Source: Alitta virens
Lineage: Eukaryota > Annelida > Polychaeta > Phyllodocida > Nereididae
Length of the DNA stretch: 64,000 bases
Assembly (NCBI GenBank): GCA_932294295.1
Contig: OW028584.1
Span: forward strand, 5,917,407 to 5,981,406
Reading direction: 5' to 3'
Shown here: positions 32,849-44,089 of the stretch, piece after piece
How positions within the stretch are numbered: position 1 is the stretch's first letter
Layout of the letters: the number at the start of each line of letters is the position of its first letter
Translations under genes and position numbers: made by a program
The notes under the pieces: generated by a model
What the model was told of the DNA's origin: nothing
The model's database searches: none
Seen by the model: the letters and a program-made list of their open reading frames with translations, nothing else

Positions 32849-32874
32849 AAATTGTACACTTTTGGTGGAATGAC
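32849..32874 (-). repeat. Right terminal inverted repeat
   Basis: 26 bases, exact inverse of the left end. Confidence 0.9.
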
Positions 32875-33361
32875 CCAATTGTTTGTTTACCATGGAAACA
32901 GTAGCTATGGGCAAAAATCAACATTTGAGAAATTCTTTTTATATAAAACTAAATATTCAAATTGAAATTTTTAGTCAGATTGTGTCGACCAGTGTCCAAA
33001 ATATTGGCAGAGCTTGAAATCATATATACCTCGAAATTGGTTATTTGGGAATTTTTTTTTTATATTTGACTTACCATTACTAATTTAAAAGTTTAATAAA
33101 TAAAATAAATTAATCGGATTAAAATTTGGTTTCAAAACACTACATCAGTTATGCATGCAATTTCAGTGTAAAATATAAAATAGTGACTGGCATCCATCTT
33201 GGATTTGGCAGCCATCTTTGATTTTAGCAGCCATCTTGAATTTTTTTTTACAATATTTAATGAAATAAATAATGTAAATTACGAAGGCCTTTGAAACTAC
33301 GATGGCCAATCGGCAGCTTGGGGGGAGGCAGTCGATCATGTTCCACTCAAATGCAAATAAG
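32875..33361. other. No recognised gene
   Basis: AT-rich sequence with a small phrase repeat (CAGCCATCTT.GA at 33190-33240). Confidence 0.4.
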
Positions 33362-33770
33362 TCAATTTAAATGGATATTCTTTCCTTTCCAAGTTTCCAG
33401 TGTTGAGTATTTCATGAATTTGTGCAGAGGAAGACGATCACCCTCCAACATCTCTCCCCGACATCTCTCTGCATATTCATTATCTTTTTCATCAACAAGG
33501 ACAGCGACTACATCGTGAGGGACTTCCATTCCTTTACAAGAACCATTTCCTTCTCTGATTAACTTCCAAGGACCTTTGACCCAAACCGGTCTGAGGTCAA
33601 TGCCCTCCCAGCTGATCTTGCCCTGGGCCTCAATCAGACTCAAGTTTAGTTCAAAAAGGAATTCAAATAAATCCCACTTCACTCCTGCAATATATGCACT
33701 TCCTCTTCTTCTATCATCATATCCAGATAGCAGAATCTGGACCCATCCTCTTCATCCAGTCGAGGGTGGA
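33362..33770 (-). pseudogene. Ankyrin-repeat gene, C-terminal part
   Basis: The minus-strand frame encodes GYDDRRRGSAYIAGVKWDLF, then LIEAQGKISWEGIDLRPVWV, VPHDVVAVLVDEKDNEYAER and LPLHKFMKYSTLETWKG. It follows on from part X across the SINE at 33771 (target duplicate TCATCCAGTCGA), but in a different frame from X, so at least one indel or intron lies in between. I do not recognise the domain. The gene's N-terminal end is at 55431, some 22 kb away. Confidence 0.5.
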
Positions 33771-33953
33771 GGCCTAGCTCAGAGGTAGCGCTCTGGGCTT
33801 CCAACCGCTGGGTCCCGGGTTTGATTCCCGGTCGAGTCTAAGTTGGATGGCTGTTTCATCCTTCGTCTCATTGTCATGGTCTCTGCCTGTCCTAATTAGC
33901 ACAACTGGTGCAGAAATACAGGACGTAAAGCCCTAATCACCCACCCACCCCAC
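33771..33953 (+). mobile_element. tRNA-derived SINE between ankyrin C-terminal part and part X
   Basis: Flanked by TCATCCAGTCGA on both sides. This is the original insertion whose tail is also found at the X junctions of copies A and E. Confidence 0.92.
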
Positions 33954-34338
33954 CATCATCCAGTCGACCGCTCTTCAATTTCTCCCTCATGCTCCCACAA
34001 ATTCGAAATTTAGCAATTTCCTTGAATCTCGTCTTTTCTAACAAACGCTCAAAAAGTTCCACGAGTTCTTCACCTAAATCTTCCGCTTCTTTTTCCGATA
34101 AGACGAGCATCGGTTTCATTTTCTCAAGAACTCCTTCATTTTCTTCTATTATTCCGAGACACAGTTCGTATTGTCTGACGTCAGGGTGGGGTTCACTCAC
34201 ATTGTAATAACTGGTTATTCTAGTGCGGCTTCCAAGATCTTGTGGGGTAAATCCAAACCAATCAACAGCATTTTCATTATTACTAAAACGTAATAGGAAT
34301 TGAATTGCTTGTTCATTGCGGTGCAAGTTTGCCACATG
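33954..34338 (-). pseudogene. Ankyrin-repeat gene, part X, copy B
   Basis: Encodes NLHRNEQAIQFLLRF onward to GSMREKLKSGRLD. The reading frame is intact within the segment but is cut from part Y by SIDE insertions. Confidence 0.8.
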
Positions 34339-34851
34339 CAAAGGTCCTGGGCCTCCACGCGGCGAGGGTGGAAACACTTGGGGTGAAGTCCTCTATCCCC
34401 AGGCCCTCGAAGGTCCTGGGCCTCCACGCGGCGAGGATGGAAACACTTGGGGTGAAGTCCTCTATCCCCAGTGGCTAAAACAGGACAGTGCGCATTGCAC
34501 AAGCTGCTCCAGCTATCCAACGCAGACAACTATTGATTTTTTGCATGCTTCTGGTTTCTACTACCAACTATAGATAATCAATCTTACCCTAGAGAGCCTC
34601 TACATAGCCCACTCAGGTGCTGATGAGGCGTTAAACAATAACACTAACTAACTAATCTATCCCCAGTGGCTAAAACAGGACAGTGCGCATTGCACAAGCT
34701 GCTCCAGCTATCCAATACAGACAATTATTGATTTTTTACATGCTTCTGGTTTCTACCACCAACTATAGATAATCAATCTTACCCTAGAGAGCCTCTACAT
34801 AGCCCACTCAGGTGCTGATGAGGCGTTAAACAATAACACTAACTAACTTGC
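34339..34851 (+). mobile_element. SIDE interrupted by a second SIDE, copy B
   Basis: The outer SIDE (34339-34402 and 34656-34851) interrupts the ankyrin repeat, with TTGCCACATGCAAA (here TTGCCATATGCAAA on the right) as its duplication. The inner SIDE is complete (34403-34655). Confidence 0.9.
34403..34655 (+). mobile_element. Complete SIDE nested in a SIDE
   Basis: Starts exactly at GCCCTCG and ends in CTAACTAA. TCTATCCCCAG (34392-34402 and 34656-34666) flanks it as the target duplication. P1's 3' strand is CGAGGAT, one mismatch from the intact form. Confidence 0.93.
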
Positions 34852-35460
34852 CATATGCAAAGGGGTGCACCCATTTACATCTCTTGCGTCAATGTATTTC
34901 TTGATTATTTTAGGAGAAAGAAATTTGAGAGAGTTGAGGAATATAACGGCCAGATGAAGGGGACTTCTTTTCATCCAGTTATAGTAAACAAATGCTCCAT
35001 CTGTGTATTTCCTTGGCAGGCACATCTGTTTAAATGATTCTTCTATTAATTCTTCACTGAATATTTCTTGTTCATTTGTAATAAAAATAAAGCAGTTGAT
35101 CAGTTTTCCTGATTTCAAACATTTTTCCCATTTGTCGTACATCCAATGCACCACTTTCCTTTCTGACTGAATCATGTCCTCTGAAACTGAATTATATGCT
35201 TCTGGTTTCTACTACCAAATATAGTTAATCAATCTTAACCTAGAGAGCCTCTACATAGCCCACTCAGGTGCTGATGAGGCGTTAAACAATAACTCACACA
35301 CACACACACGCTGATGAGGCGTTAAACAATAACACACACACACTCTGAAACTGAAAGAAGTTCTCCTAGGAAATTCAGATCAAATTCAGATTCTAAAATC
35401 ATATCTTGAGTGAAATGCTTTTTCCTGCTCATTAAAACAAGAATCTTCAAGACAAAGTCG
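34852..35460 (-). pseudogene. Ankyrin-repeat gene, part Y, copy B
   Basis: Same segment as 11184-11758, with NGCTPLHMA at the cut repeat. Upstream of the MIQSERK point the frame remains open (SEFDLNFLGELHSVSED) once the LINE tail at 35192-35360 is removed. The LINE tail here has an extra CTGATGAGGCGTTAAAC repeat. Confidence 0.8.
35192..35345 (+). mobile_element. LINE tail in part Y, copy B, with duplicated 3' end
   Basis: Same insertion as at 11525. The terminal GCTGATGAGGCGTTAAAC plus CA run occurs twice, so there was slippage in the tail. Confidence 0.88.
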
Positions 35461-35462
35461 GG

Positions 35463-35652
35463 CGGGGGCCTAGCTCAGAGGTAGCGCTCTAGGCTCCCAA
35501 CCACTGGGTCCCGGGTTCGATTCCCGGTCGAGCCTAAGTTGGATGGCTGTTTCATCCTTCGTCTCATTGCCATGGTCTCTGCCTGTCCTAATTAGCCCAT
35601 CAGGTGCAGAAATACAGGACGTAAAGCCCAAAACACCCATCCACCCACCCAC
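35463..35652 (+). mobile_element. Hybrid SINE joining ankyrin Y to LINE
   Basis: Its left junction is the Y junction (TTCAAGACAAAGTC). Its right junction and its AAAGCCCAAAACACC tail match the SINE inserted in LINE copy 2 at 50019. I infer SINE-to-SINE recombination. Confidence 0.85.
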
Positions 35653-37040
35653 TAAAAGTAGCTTCAACTCCAACAAATCCAACATATGATGTTATATTTC
35701 ATCCAAAATACATGCATCATTATGAATCTCGTTCAAACGCCATTCGACCACTGGGATTACGCATGAAATTCTATCTTGAGGCTGCAAAAATTGATACTAC
35801 AATCATTGCCGAGACGGAAGTACCACCCATTCCGCCATGGATTCTCCCAGTCCCGAAAGTTATACTGGATTTGGCAGAGCTTAAGAAAAGCGAAACCAAT
35901 CCGGTAGACTATCAAAACCTATTTTATAGTATAAGGTTTAAATACGAATCGTACAAGTTTCTATACACAGATGGCTCAAAAATGGAAAGACGAGTAGGCT
36001 GTGCTGTCACTTCTTATAAAACCGTTATAGCTAAATGTCGTCTTCCAGACCACTGCTCAATATATACTGCAGAATTAACAGCTATTTACCTTGCCTTAAA
36101 GAACATCGAGGACTCAGAATCAGATCGTTATGTTATCTGTTCTGATTCCAAATCTTCTCTTCAAGCAATCCAAAATAAACAACTTGATAACCCTGGGATC
36201 TTAGATGTTCTGATTAAGTATTTCTATCTTCATGACCAGTGGGGGCCTAGCTCAGAGGTAGCACTCTGAGCTTCCAACCGCTGGGTCCCGGGTTCGATTC
36301 CCGGTCGAGCCTAAGTTGGATGGCTGTTTCATCCTTCGTCTCATTGCCATGGTCTCTGCCTGTCCTAATTAGCCCATCAGGTGCAGAAATACAGGACGTA
36401 AAGCCCTAATCCACCCACCACCCATTCTATCTTCACGAATACAAAGACATAGTATTCTGCTGGATTCCTGGACACGCTGGCATTGAAGGGAATGAAAAAG
36501 CAGACCTGGCAGCAAAAAGGGCTCTTACAAAAGAGATAACTGATTTTACCATTCCATACACTGATTTTAAAATGACTATATAATCTTTTATCATGTCTTG
36601 CTGGCAAAGACAATGGAATGAATGTAATAACAACAAGTTGCATTCAATCTTACCTTGCATTCAAAATAAAATACCTAGTAGGTTCAATACTCGCAAAGAT
36701 CAAGGAATATATCACAGATGTCTCATAGGACATTCAAGACTTACACATTTACATCTTTTAGTCAATGAACCGGCACCGGTATGCCAGAGTTGTCGGTGCC
36801 CCCTAACAATCAAACATATTTTATTAGATTGCAGCCACTTACAACGCTTTAGAAGACCTTTGTTTCAAGCTAATACCTTACAACATCTATTTACCAGATA
36901 TCCAACCCAGACAATTATAGATTTTTTATATGCTTCTGGTTTCTACTACCAAATATAGTTAATCAATCTTAACCTAGAGAGCCTCTACATAGCCCACTCA
37001 GGTGCTGATGAGGCGTTAAACAATAACTCACACACACACA
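35653..37040 (+). mobile_element. LINE 3' fragment, broken, copy B
   Basis: Covers the reverse transcriptase end, RNase H domain, C-terminal zinc cluster and tail, starting ACTAAAAGTAGCTTC. It is interrupted by a SINE at 36237. A TAA at about 36581 breaks the frame (CTATATAATC versus CTATAAAATC elsewhere). No endonuclease or catalytic YVDD. Confidence 0.92.
36237..36424 (+). mobile_element. SINE inside LINE RNase H region
   Basis: Flanked by TTCTATCTTCATGA and TTCTATCTTCACGA. The same insertion recurs at 40536 through duplication. Confidence 0.92.
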
Positions 37041-37041
37041 C

Positions 37042-37432
37042 ACACACCATCATCCAGTGGACTGCTCTTCAATTTCTCCCTCATGCTCCCACAAATTCGA
37101 AATTTAGCAATTTCCTTGAATTTCGTCTTTTCTAACAAACGCTCAAAAAGTTCCACGAGTTCTTCACCTAAATCTTCCGCTTCTTTTTCCGATAAGACTA
37201 GCATCGGTTTCATTTTCTCAAGAACTCCTTCATTTGCTTCTATTATTCCGAGACACAGTTCGTATTGTCTGACGTCAGGGTGGGGTTCACTCACATTGTA
37301 ATAACTGGTTATTCTAGTGCGGCTTCCAAGATCTTGTGGGGTAAATCCAAACCAATCAACAGCATTTTCATTATTACTAAAACGTAATAGGAATTGAATT
37401 GCTTGTTCATTGCGGTGCAAGTTTGCCACATG
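37042..37432 (-). pseudogene. Ankyrin-repeat gene, part X, copy C
   Basis: Same segment as copy B. Its outer end now abuts the LINE CA run instead of a SINE, so the joint lies in CA-type repeats. The variant CAGTGGACTGC is shared with copy D. Confidence 0.8.
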
Positions 37433-37945
37433 CAAAGGTCCTGGGCCTCCACGCGGCGAGGGTGGAAACACTTGGGGTGAAGTCCTCTATCCCCAGGCCC
37501 TCGAAGGTCCTGGGCCTCCACGCGGCGAGGATGGAAACACTTGGGGTGAAGTCCTCTATCCCCAGTGGCTAAAACAGGACAGTGCGCATTGCACAAGCTG
37601 CTCCAGCTATCCAACGCAGACAACTATTGATTTTTTGCATGCTTCTGGTTTCTACTACCAACTATAGATAATCAATCTTACCCTAGAGAGCCTCTACATA
37701 GCCCACTCAGGTGCTGATGAGGCGTTAAACAATAACACTAACTAACTAATCTATCCCCAGTGGCTAAAACAGGACAGTGCGCATTGCACAAGCTGCTCCA
37801 GCTATCCAATACAGACAATTATTGATTTTTTACATGCTTCTGGTTTCTACCACCAACTATAGATAATCAATCTTACCCTAGAGAGCCTCTACATAGCCCA
37901 CTCAGGTGCTGATGAGGCGTTAAACAATAACACTAACTAACTTGC
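37433..37945 (+). mobile_element. SIDE with nested SIDE, copy C
   Basis: Duplicate of 34339-34851 (offset 3094), with the inner SIDE at 37497-37749. Confidence 0.9.
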
Positions 37946-38554
37946 CATATGCAAAGGGGTGCACCCATTTACATCTCTTGCGTCAATGTATTTCTTGATT
38001 ATTTTAGGAGAAAGAAATTTGAGAGAGTTGAGGAATATAACGGCCAGATGAAGGGGACTTCTTTTCATCCAGTTATAGTAAACAAATGCTCCATCTGTGT
38101 ATTTCCTTGGCAGGCACATCTGTTTAAATGATTCTTCTATTAATTCTTCACTGAATATTTCTTGTTCATTTGTAATAAAAATAAAGCAGTTGATCAGTTT
38201 TCCTGATTTCAAACATTTTTCCCATTTGTCGTACATCCAATGCACCACTTTCCTTTCTGACTGAATCATGTCCTCTGAAACTGAATTATATGCTTCTGGT
38301 TTCTACTACCAAATATAGTTAATCAATCTTAACCTAGAGAGCCTCTACATAGCCCACTCAGGTGCTGATGAGGCGTTAAACAATAACTCACACACACACA
38401 CACGCTGATGAGGCGTTAAACAATAACACACACACACTCTGAAACTGAAAGAAGTTCTCCTAGGAAATTCAGATCGAATTCAGATTCTAAAATCATATCT
38501 TGAGTGAAATGCTTTTTCCTGCTCATTAAAACAAGAATCTTCAAGACAAAGTCG
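37946..38554 (-). pseudogene. Ankyrin-repeat gene, part Y, copy C
   Basis: Nearly identical to copy B, including the doubled LINE tail (38286-38440). Confidence 0.8.
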
Positions 38555-38556
38555 GG

Positions 38557-38746
38557 CGGGGGCCTAGCTCAGAGGTAGCGCTCTAGGCTCCCAACCACTG
38601 GGTCCCGGGTTCGATTCCCGGTCGAGCCTAAGTTGGATGGCTGTTTCATCCTTCGTCTCATTGCCATGGTCTCTGCCTGTCCTAATTAGCCCATCAGGTG
38701 CAGAAATACAGGACGTAAAGCCCAAAACACCCATCCACCCACCCAC
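38557..38746 (+). mobile_element. Hybrid SINE joining ankyrin Y to LINE, copy C
   Basis: Duplicate of the SINE at 35463 with the same variants (CTCTAGGCTCCCAACC). Confidence 0.9.
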
Positions 38747-40138
38747 TAAAAGTAGCTTCAACTCCAACAAATCCAACATATGATGTTATATTTCATCCAA
38801 AATACATGCATCATTATGAATCTCGTTCAAACGCCATTCGACCACTGGGATTACGCATGAAATTCTATCTTGAGGCTGCAAAAATTGATACTACAATCAT
38901 TGCCGAGACGGAAGTACCACCCATTCCGCCATGGATTCTCCCAGTTCCGAAAGTTATACTGGATTTGGCAGAGCTTAAGAAAAGCGAAACCAATCCGGTA
39001 GACTATCAAAACCTATTTTATAGTATAAGGTTTAAATACGATTCGTACAAATTTCTATACACAGATGGCTCAAAAATGGAAAGACGAGTAGGCTGTGCAG
39101 TCACTTCTTATAAAACCGTTATAGCTGAATGTCGTCTTCCAGACCACTGCTCAATATACACTGCAGAATTAACAGCTATTTACCTTGCCTTAAAGAACAT
39201 CGAGGACTCAGAATCAGATCGTTATGTTATCTGTTCTGATTCAAAATCTGCTCTTCAAGCAATCCAAAATAAACAACTTGATAACCCTGGGATCTTAGAT
39301 GTTCTGATTAAGTATTTCTATCTTCACGAATACAAAGACATAGTATTCTGCTGGATTCCTGGACACGCTGGCATTGAAGGGAATGAAAAAGCAGACCTGG
39401 CAGCAAAAAGGGCTCTTACAAAAGAGATAACTGATTTTACCATTCCATACACTGATTTTAAAATGACTATAAAATCTTTTATCATGTCTTGCTGGCAAAG
39501 ACAATGGAATGAATGTAATAACAACAAGCTGCATTCAATCTTACCTTGCATTCAAAATAAAATACCGAGTAGGTTCAATACTCGCAAAGATCAAGGAATA
39601 TATCACAGATGCCTCATAGGACATTCAAGACTTACACATTTACACCTTTTAGTCAATGAACCGGCACCGGTATGCCAGAGTTGTCGGTGCCCCCTAACAA
39701 TCAAACATATTTTATTAGATTGCAGCCACTTACAACGCTTTAGAAGACCTTTGTTTCAAGCTAATACCTTGGGGTGGGGGGCCTAGCTCAGTGGTAGCGC
39801 TCTGGGCTTCCAACCGCTGGGTCCCGGGTTCGATTCCCGGTCAAGCCTAAGTTGGTTGGCTGTTTCATCCTTCGTCTCATTGCCATGGTCCCTGCCTGTC
39901 CTAATTAGCCCATCTGGTGCAGAAATACAGGACGTAAAGCCTTAATCACCCACCCACCCCCAAGCTAATACCTTACAACATCTCTTTACCAGATATCCAA
40001 CCCAGACAATTATTGATTTTTTATATGCTTCTGGTTTCTACTACCAAATATAGTTAATCAATCTTAACCTAGAGAGCCTCTACATAGCCCACTCAGGTGC
40101 TGATGAGGCGTTAAACAATAACTCACACACACACACAC
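38747..40138 (+). mobile_element. LINE 3' fragment with SINE, copy C
   Basis: The open frame runs uninterrupted from 38806 through RNase H and the zinc cluster to the SINE at 39770, then resumes to the tail. Unlike copy B it lacks the SINE at the HEYKD site, so it is a different source copy. Confidence 0.92.
39770..39961 (+). mobile_element. SINE near the LINE C-terminus
   Basis: Flanked by CAAGCTAATACCTT on both sides. Confidence 0.92.
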
Positions 40139-41337
40139 ACTCCCAGTCCCGAAAGTTATACTGGATTTGGCAGAGCTTAAGAAAAGCGAAACCAATCCGG
40201 TAGACTATCAAAACCTATTTTATAGTATAAGGTTTAAATACGAATCGTACAAGTTTCTATACACAGATGGCTCAAAAATGGAAAGACGAGTAGGCTGTGC
40301 TGTCACTTCTTATAAAACCGTTATAGCTAAATGTCGTCTTCCAGACCACTGCTCAATATATACTGCAGAATTAACAGCTATTTACCTTGCCTTAAAGAAC
40401 ATCGAGGACTCAGAATCAGATCGTTATGTTATCTGTTCTGATTCCAAATCTTCTCTTCAAGCAATCCAAAATAAACAACTTGATAACCCTGGGATCTTAG
40501 ATGTTCTGATTAAGTATTTCTATCTTCATGACCAGTGGGGGCCTAGCTCAGAGGTAGCACTCTGAGCTTCCAACCGCTGGGTCCCGGGTTCGATTCCCGG
40601 TCGAGCCTAAGTTGGATGGCTGTTTCATCCTTCGTCTCATTGCCATGGTCTCTGCCTGTCCTAATTAGCCCATCAGGTGCAGAAATACAGGACGTAAAGC
40701 CCTAATCCACCCACCACCCATTCTATCTTCACGAATACAAAGACATAGTATTCTGCTGGATTCCTGGACACGCTGGCATTGAAGGGAATGAAAAAGCAGA
40801 CCTGGCAGCAAAAAGGGCTCTTACAAAAGAGATAACTGATTTTACCATTCCATACACTGATTTTAAAATGACTATAAAATCTTTTATCATGTCTTGCTGG
40901 CAAAGACAATGGAATGAATGTAATAACAACAAGTTGCATTCAATCTTACCTTGCATTCAAAATAAAATACCTAGTAGGTTCAATACTCGCAAAGATCAAG
41001 GAATATATCACAGATGCCTCATAGGACATTCAAGACTTACACATTTACATCTTTTAGTCAATGAACCGGCACCGGTATGCCAGAGTTGTCGGTGCCCCCT
41101 AACAATCAAACATATTTTATTAGATTGCAGCCACTTACAACGCTTTAGAAGACCTTTGTTTCAAGCTAATACCTTACAACATCTATTTACCAGATATCCA
41201 ACCCAGACAATTATAGATTTTTTATATGCTTCTGGTTTCTACTACCAAATATAGTTAATCAATCTTAACCTAGAGAGCCTCTACATAGCCCACTCAGGTG
41301 CTGATGAGGCGTTAAACAATAACTCACACACACACAC
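40139..41337 (+). mobile_element. LINE 3' fragment with SINE, copy D
   Basis: Starts TCCCAGTCCCGAAAG straight after a CA run. It duplicates 35843-37040 (offset 4296), including the nested SINE at 40536-40723. Here the CTATAAAATC codon is intact. Confidence 0.92.
40536..40723 (+). mobile_element. SINE inside LINE RNase H region, duplicate
   Basis: Same insertion and flanks as 36237. Confidence 0.92.
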
Positions 41338-41737
41338 ACACACCATCATCCAGTGGACTGCTCTTCAATTTCTCCCTCATGCTCCCACAAATTCGAAATT
41401 TAGCAATTTCCTTGAATTTCGTCTTTTCTAACAAACGCTCAAAAAGTTCCACGAGCTCTTCACCTAAATTTTCCGCTTCTTTTTCCGATAAGACGAGCAT
41501 CGGTTTCATTTTCTCAAGAACTCCTTCATTTGCTTCTATTATTCCGAGACACAGTTCGTATTGTCTGACGTCAGGGTGGGGTTCACTCACATTGTAATAA
41601 CTGGTTATTCTAGTGCGGCTTCCAAGATCTTGTGGGGTAAATCCAAACCAATCAACAGCATTTTCATTATTACTAAAACGTAATAGGAATTGAATTGCTT
41701 GTTCATTGCGGTGCAAGTTTGCCACATGCAAAGGTCC
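41338..41737 (-). pseudogene. Ankyrin-repeat gene, part X, copy D
   Basis: Same as copy C with one residue change (EAENLGEEL). Confidence 0.8.
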
Positions 41738-41967
41738 TGGGCCTCCACGCGGCGAGGGTGGAAACACTTGGGGTGAAGTCCTCTATCCCCAGTGGCTAAA
41801 ACAGGACAGTGCGCATTGCACAAGCTGCTCCAGCTATCCAATGCAGACAATTATTAATTTTTTACATGCTTCTGGTTTCTACTACCAACTATAGATAATC
41901 AATCTTACCCTAGAGAGCCTCTACATAGCCCACTCAGGTGCTGATGAGGCGTTAAACAATAACACTA
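41738..41967 (+). mobile_element. SIDE, single, in the ankyrin repeat (ancestral state)
   Basis: No nested SIDE. It starts GGTCCTGGG after CATGCAAA and ends CTAAC before TTGCCACATGCAAA, a perfect target duplication. It therefore shows the state before the second SIDE landed. Confidence 0.92.
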
Positions 41968-42546
41968 ACTAACTTGCCACATGCAAAGGGGTGCACCCAT
42001 TTACATCTCTTGTGTCAATGTATTTCTTGATTATTTTAGGAGAAAGAAATTTGAGAGAGTTGAGGAATATAACGGCCAGATGAAGAGGACTTCTTTTCAT
42101 CCAGTTATAGTAAACAAATGCTCCATCTGTGTATTTCCTTGGCAGGCACATCTGTTTAAATGATTCTTCTATTAATTCTTCACTGAATATTTCTTGTTCA
42201 TTTGTAATAAAAATAAAGCAGTTGATCAGTTTTCCTGATTTCAAACATTTTTCCCATTTGTCGTACATCCAATGCACCACTTTCCTTTCTGACTGAATCA
42301 TGTCCTCTGAAACTGAATTATATGCTTCTGGTTTCTACTACCAAATATAGATTATCAATCTTAACCTAGAGAGCCTCTACATAGCCCACTCAGGTGCTGA
42401 TGAGGCGTTAAACACTAACACACACACACTCTGAAACTGAATAAAGTTCTCCCAGGAAATTCAGATCAAATTCAGATTCTAAAATCATATCTTGAGTGAA
42501 ATGCTTTTTCCTGCTCATTAAAACAAGAATCTTCAAGACAAAGTCG
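41968..42546 (-). pseudogene. Ankyrin-repeat gene, part Y, copy D
   Basis: Includes the LINE tail at 42318-42430. Its upstream edge meets a SINE (42548) whose other half is at 55034. Beyond that lies the gene's N-terminal part, so this copy is in the original position. Confidence 0.8.
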
Positions 42547-42547
42547 G

Positions 42548-42698
42548 GCGGGGGCCTAGCTCAGAGGTAGCGCTCTGGGCTTCCAACAGCTGGGTCCCGG
42601 GTTCGATTCCCGGTCGAGCCTAAGTTGGATGGCTGTTTCATCCTTCGTCTCATTGCCATGGTCTGCCTGTCCTAATTAGCCCAGCAGGTGCAGAAATA
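42548..42698 (+). mobile_element. SINE, 5' half, split by the 12.3-kb element
   Basis: Stops at CAGAAATAC. The rest, GAAATACAGGACG to CACCCACCC, is at 55034-55072. The outer flanks TCAAGACAAAGTC match on the two sides. Confidence 0.9.
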
Positions 42699-42841
42699 CG
42701 AGCTATATATATTGCAACATCTAGCATATTGTTCACACTTGTGTATATGTAAAATCTAGCATATTTTGCATGTGTAAATGGCCAAAATGGACTCTTATAA
42801 AAGTGTGAATTTGACACATCTAGCATTCACTTAGTGTCTAT

Positions 42842-43219
42842 AATAAAATACCGAGTAGGTTCAATACTCGCAAAGATCAAGGAATATATCACAGATGCCT
42901 CATAGGACATTCAAGACTTACACATTTACACCTTTTAGTCAATGAACCGGCACCGGTATGCCAGAGTTGTCGGCGCCCCCTAACAATCAAACATATTTTA
43001 TTAGATTGCATCCACTTACAACGCATTAGAAGACCTCTGTTTCATGCTACTACCTTACAACATCTCTTTACTAGATATCCAACCCAGACAATTATTGATT
43101 TTTTATATGCTTCTGGTTTCTACTACCAAATATAGATAATCAATCTTAACCTAGAGAGCCTCTACATAGCCCACTCAGGTGCTGATGAGGCGTTAAACAA
43201 TAACTCACACACACACACA
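42842..43219 (+). mobile_element. 5'-truncated LINE, ~380 bp
   Basis: From AAAATACCGAGTAGG to the CA tail, flanked by ACTTAGTGTCTATAA on both sides. It inserted in the left arm of the large element. Confidence 0.93.
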
Positions 43220-43365
43220 CTTAGTGTCTATAAGCACTTACGAGTGTGTGTATGTGCAAAAACGCACACGTGTATCAGCTATTACTAGCATTATCAACCG
43301 ATCTTGCTAGTACATGCATCAGTGTGCCTAGGCTTTTTGCTCAGTCAGAAAGTGATCATGGCACA

Positions 43366-43520
43366 TTTACTAGCATTGCTAGCTCTGCTAGTGCTAGCTC
43401 TGCTAGTGCTAGCTCTGCCAGTGCTAGCTCTGCCAGTGCTAGCTCTGCCAGTGCTAGGCACTGCTAGTGCTAGTGGTCACTGCTAGTGCTAGTCACTGCT
43501 AGTGCTAGCTAGCTCTGCTA
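43366..43520. repeat. GCTAGTGCTAGCTCT minisatellite
   Basis: Near-palindromic CTAG-rich units of about 15 bases, repeated roughly eight to ten times. The Ser/Ala-repeat open frames across it are artefacts of the repeat. Confidence 0.85.
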
Positions 43521-44089
43521 GTGCTAGTCTCTTGAGCATGCAATTCTGCTTGGACTAGCACATTGAATTGGCAGTTAGTTTTTTTCAACAAACTCATTAT
43601 GAAAAAAAGAACACATGTAAAGTATTTTAATTTTATTCAGCAATGAGGAACGTATTTCTCAGGAGCTTTCCTGCTTCGTTTTAACCTGTTACTTAAAACA
43701 TCTAAAGAAGATATGGGACGTTTTGTTGCTTTCAACTTAAATTTGGCATTTTAGGCACAGTGTGCGAGTCCATTACGGGAGACTGGATTGACGGCTGAAT
43801 TAATGATGGGGTGTTGGGAATGTTTTCTGGGGTTTTTCGGGGATTTGAAAGTGGAGGCTGCAGGCATGGGGTCTCAGGTCTTGCAGGACGTTGTTGTTGC
43901 TCTGTTTCTTCAGGGGGAGAGGCTGCTTCTGCAGGAACAATTTGAGGAGAGGGAGGGGCAGGCATGGTGGAAGGGAGATTCAATTGTCGACGAGGAGCAG
44001 GTACCGGTCTTTTTGGAGGTTGTGCTGGCTCAGGTAAATGTTCTTGGGGTGTCAGTTGTGTTTCAGCTGCTGGGGGGGGGGGGAGCGGG

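Larger units (their letters stand above)
27816..32874 (-). mobile_element. DNA transposon, 5.06 kb, perfect 26-bp terminal inverted repeats
   Basis: The left end 27816-27841 begins GTCATTCCACCAAAAGTG. The right end 32849-32874 is its exact reverse complement over 26 bases. A spliced minus-strand gene lies between (see 28678-31798). Copies of the motif GTAACAG[A/G]GTTGAC cluster inside both ends (28006, 28334-28400, 31880-31940, 32470), as expected of transposase-binding subterminal repeats. TTAA precedes the left end but CCAA follows the right, so no target duplication is proven. A LINE tail and SINEs have since landed inside. Confidence 0.8.

Noticed and set aside
27812..32878. Assigning the 5-kb transposon to Kolobok or piggyBac from the left TTAA.
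   Set aside because: The right flank is CCAA rather than TTAA, and the protein motifs do not match those I know for either superfamily.
36377..36660. Minus-strand frames (MQLVVITFIPL and MQGKIEC types) repeated five times.
   Set aside because: They are antisense shadows of the RNase H region of the LINE.
43246..43486. Ser/Ala-repeat or Leu-repeat small proteins.
   Set aside because: They are translations of the CTAG-rich minisatellite in different frames.
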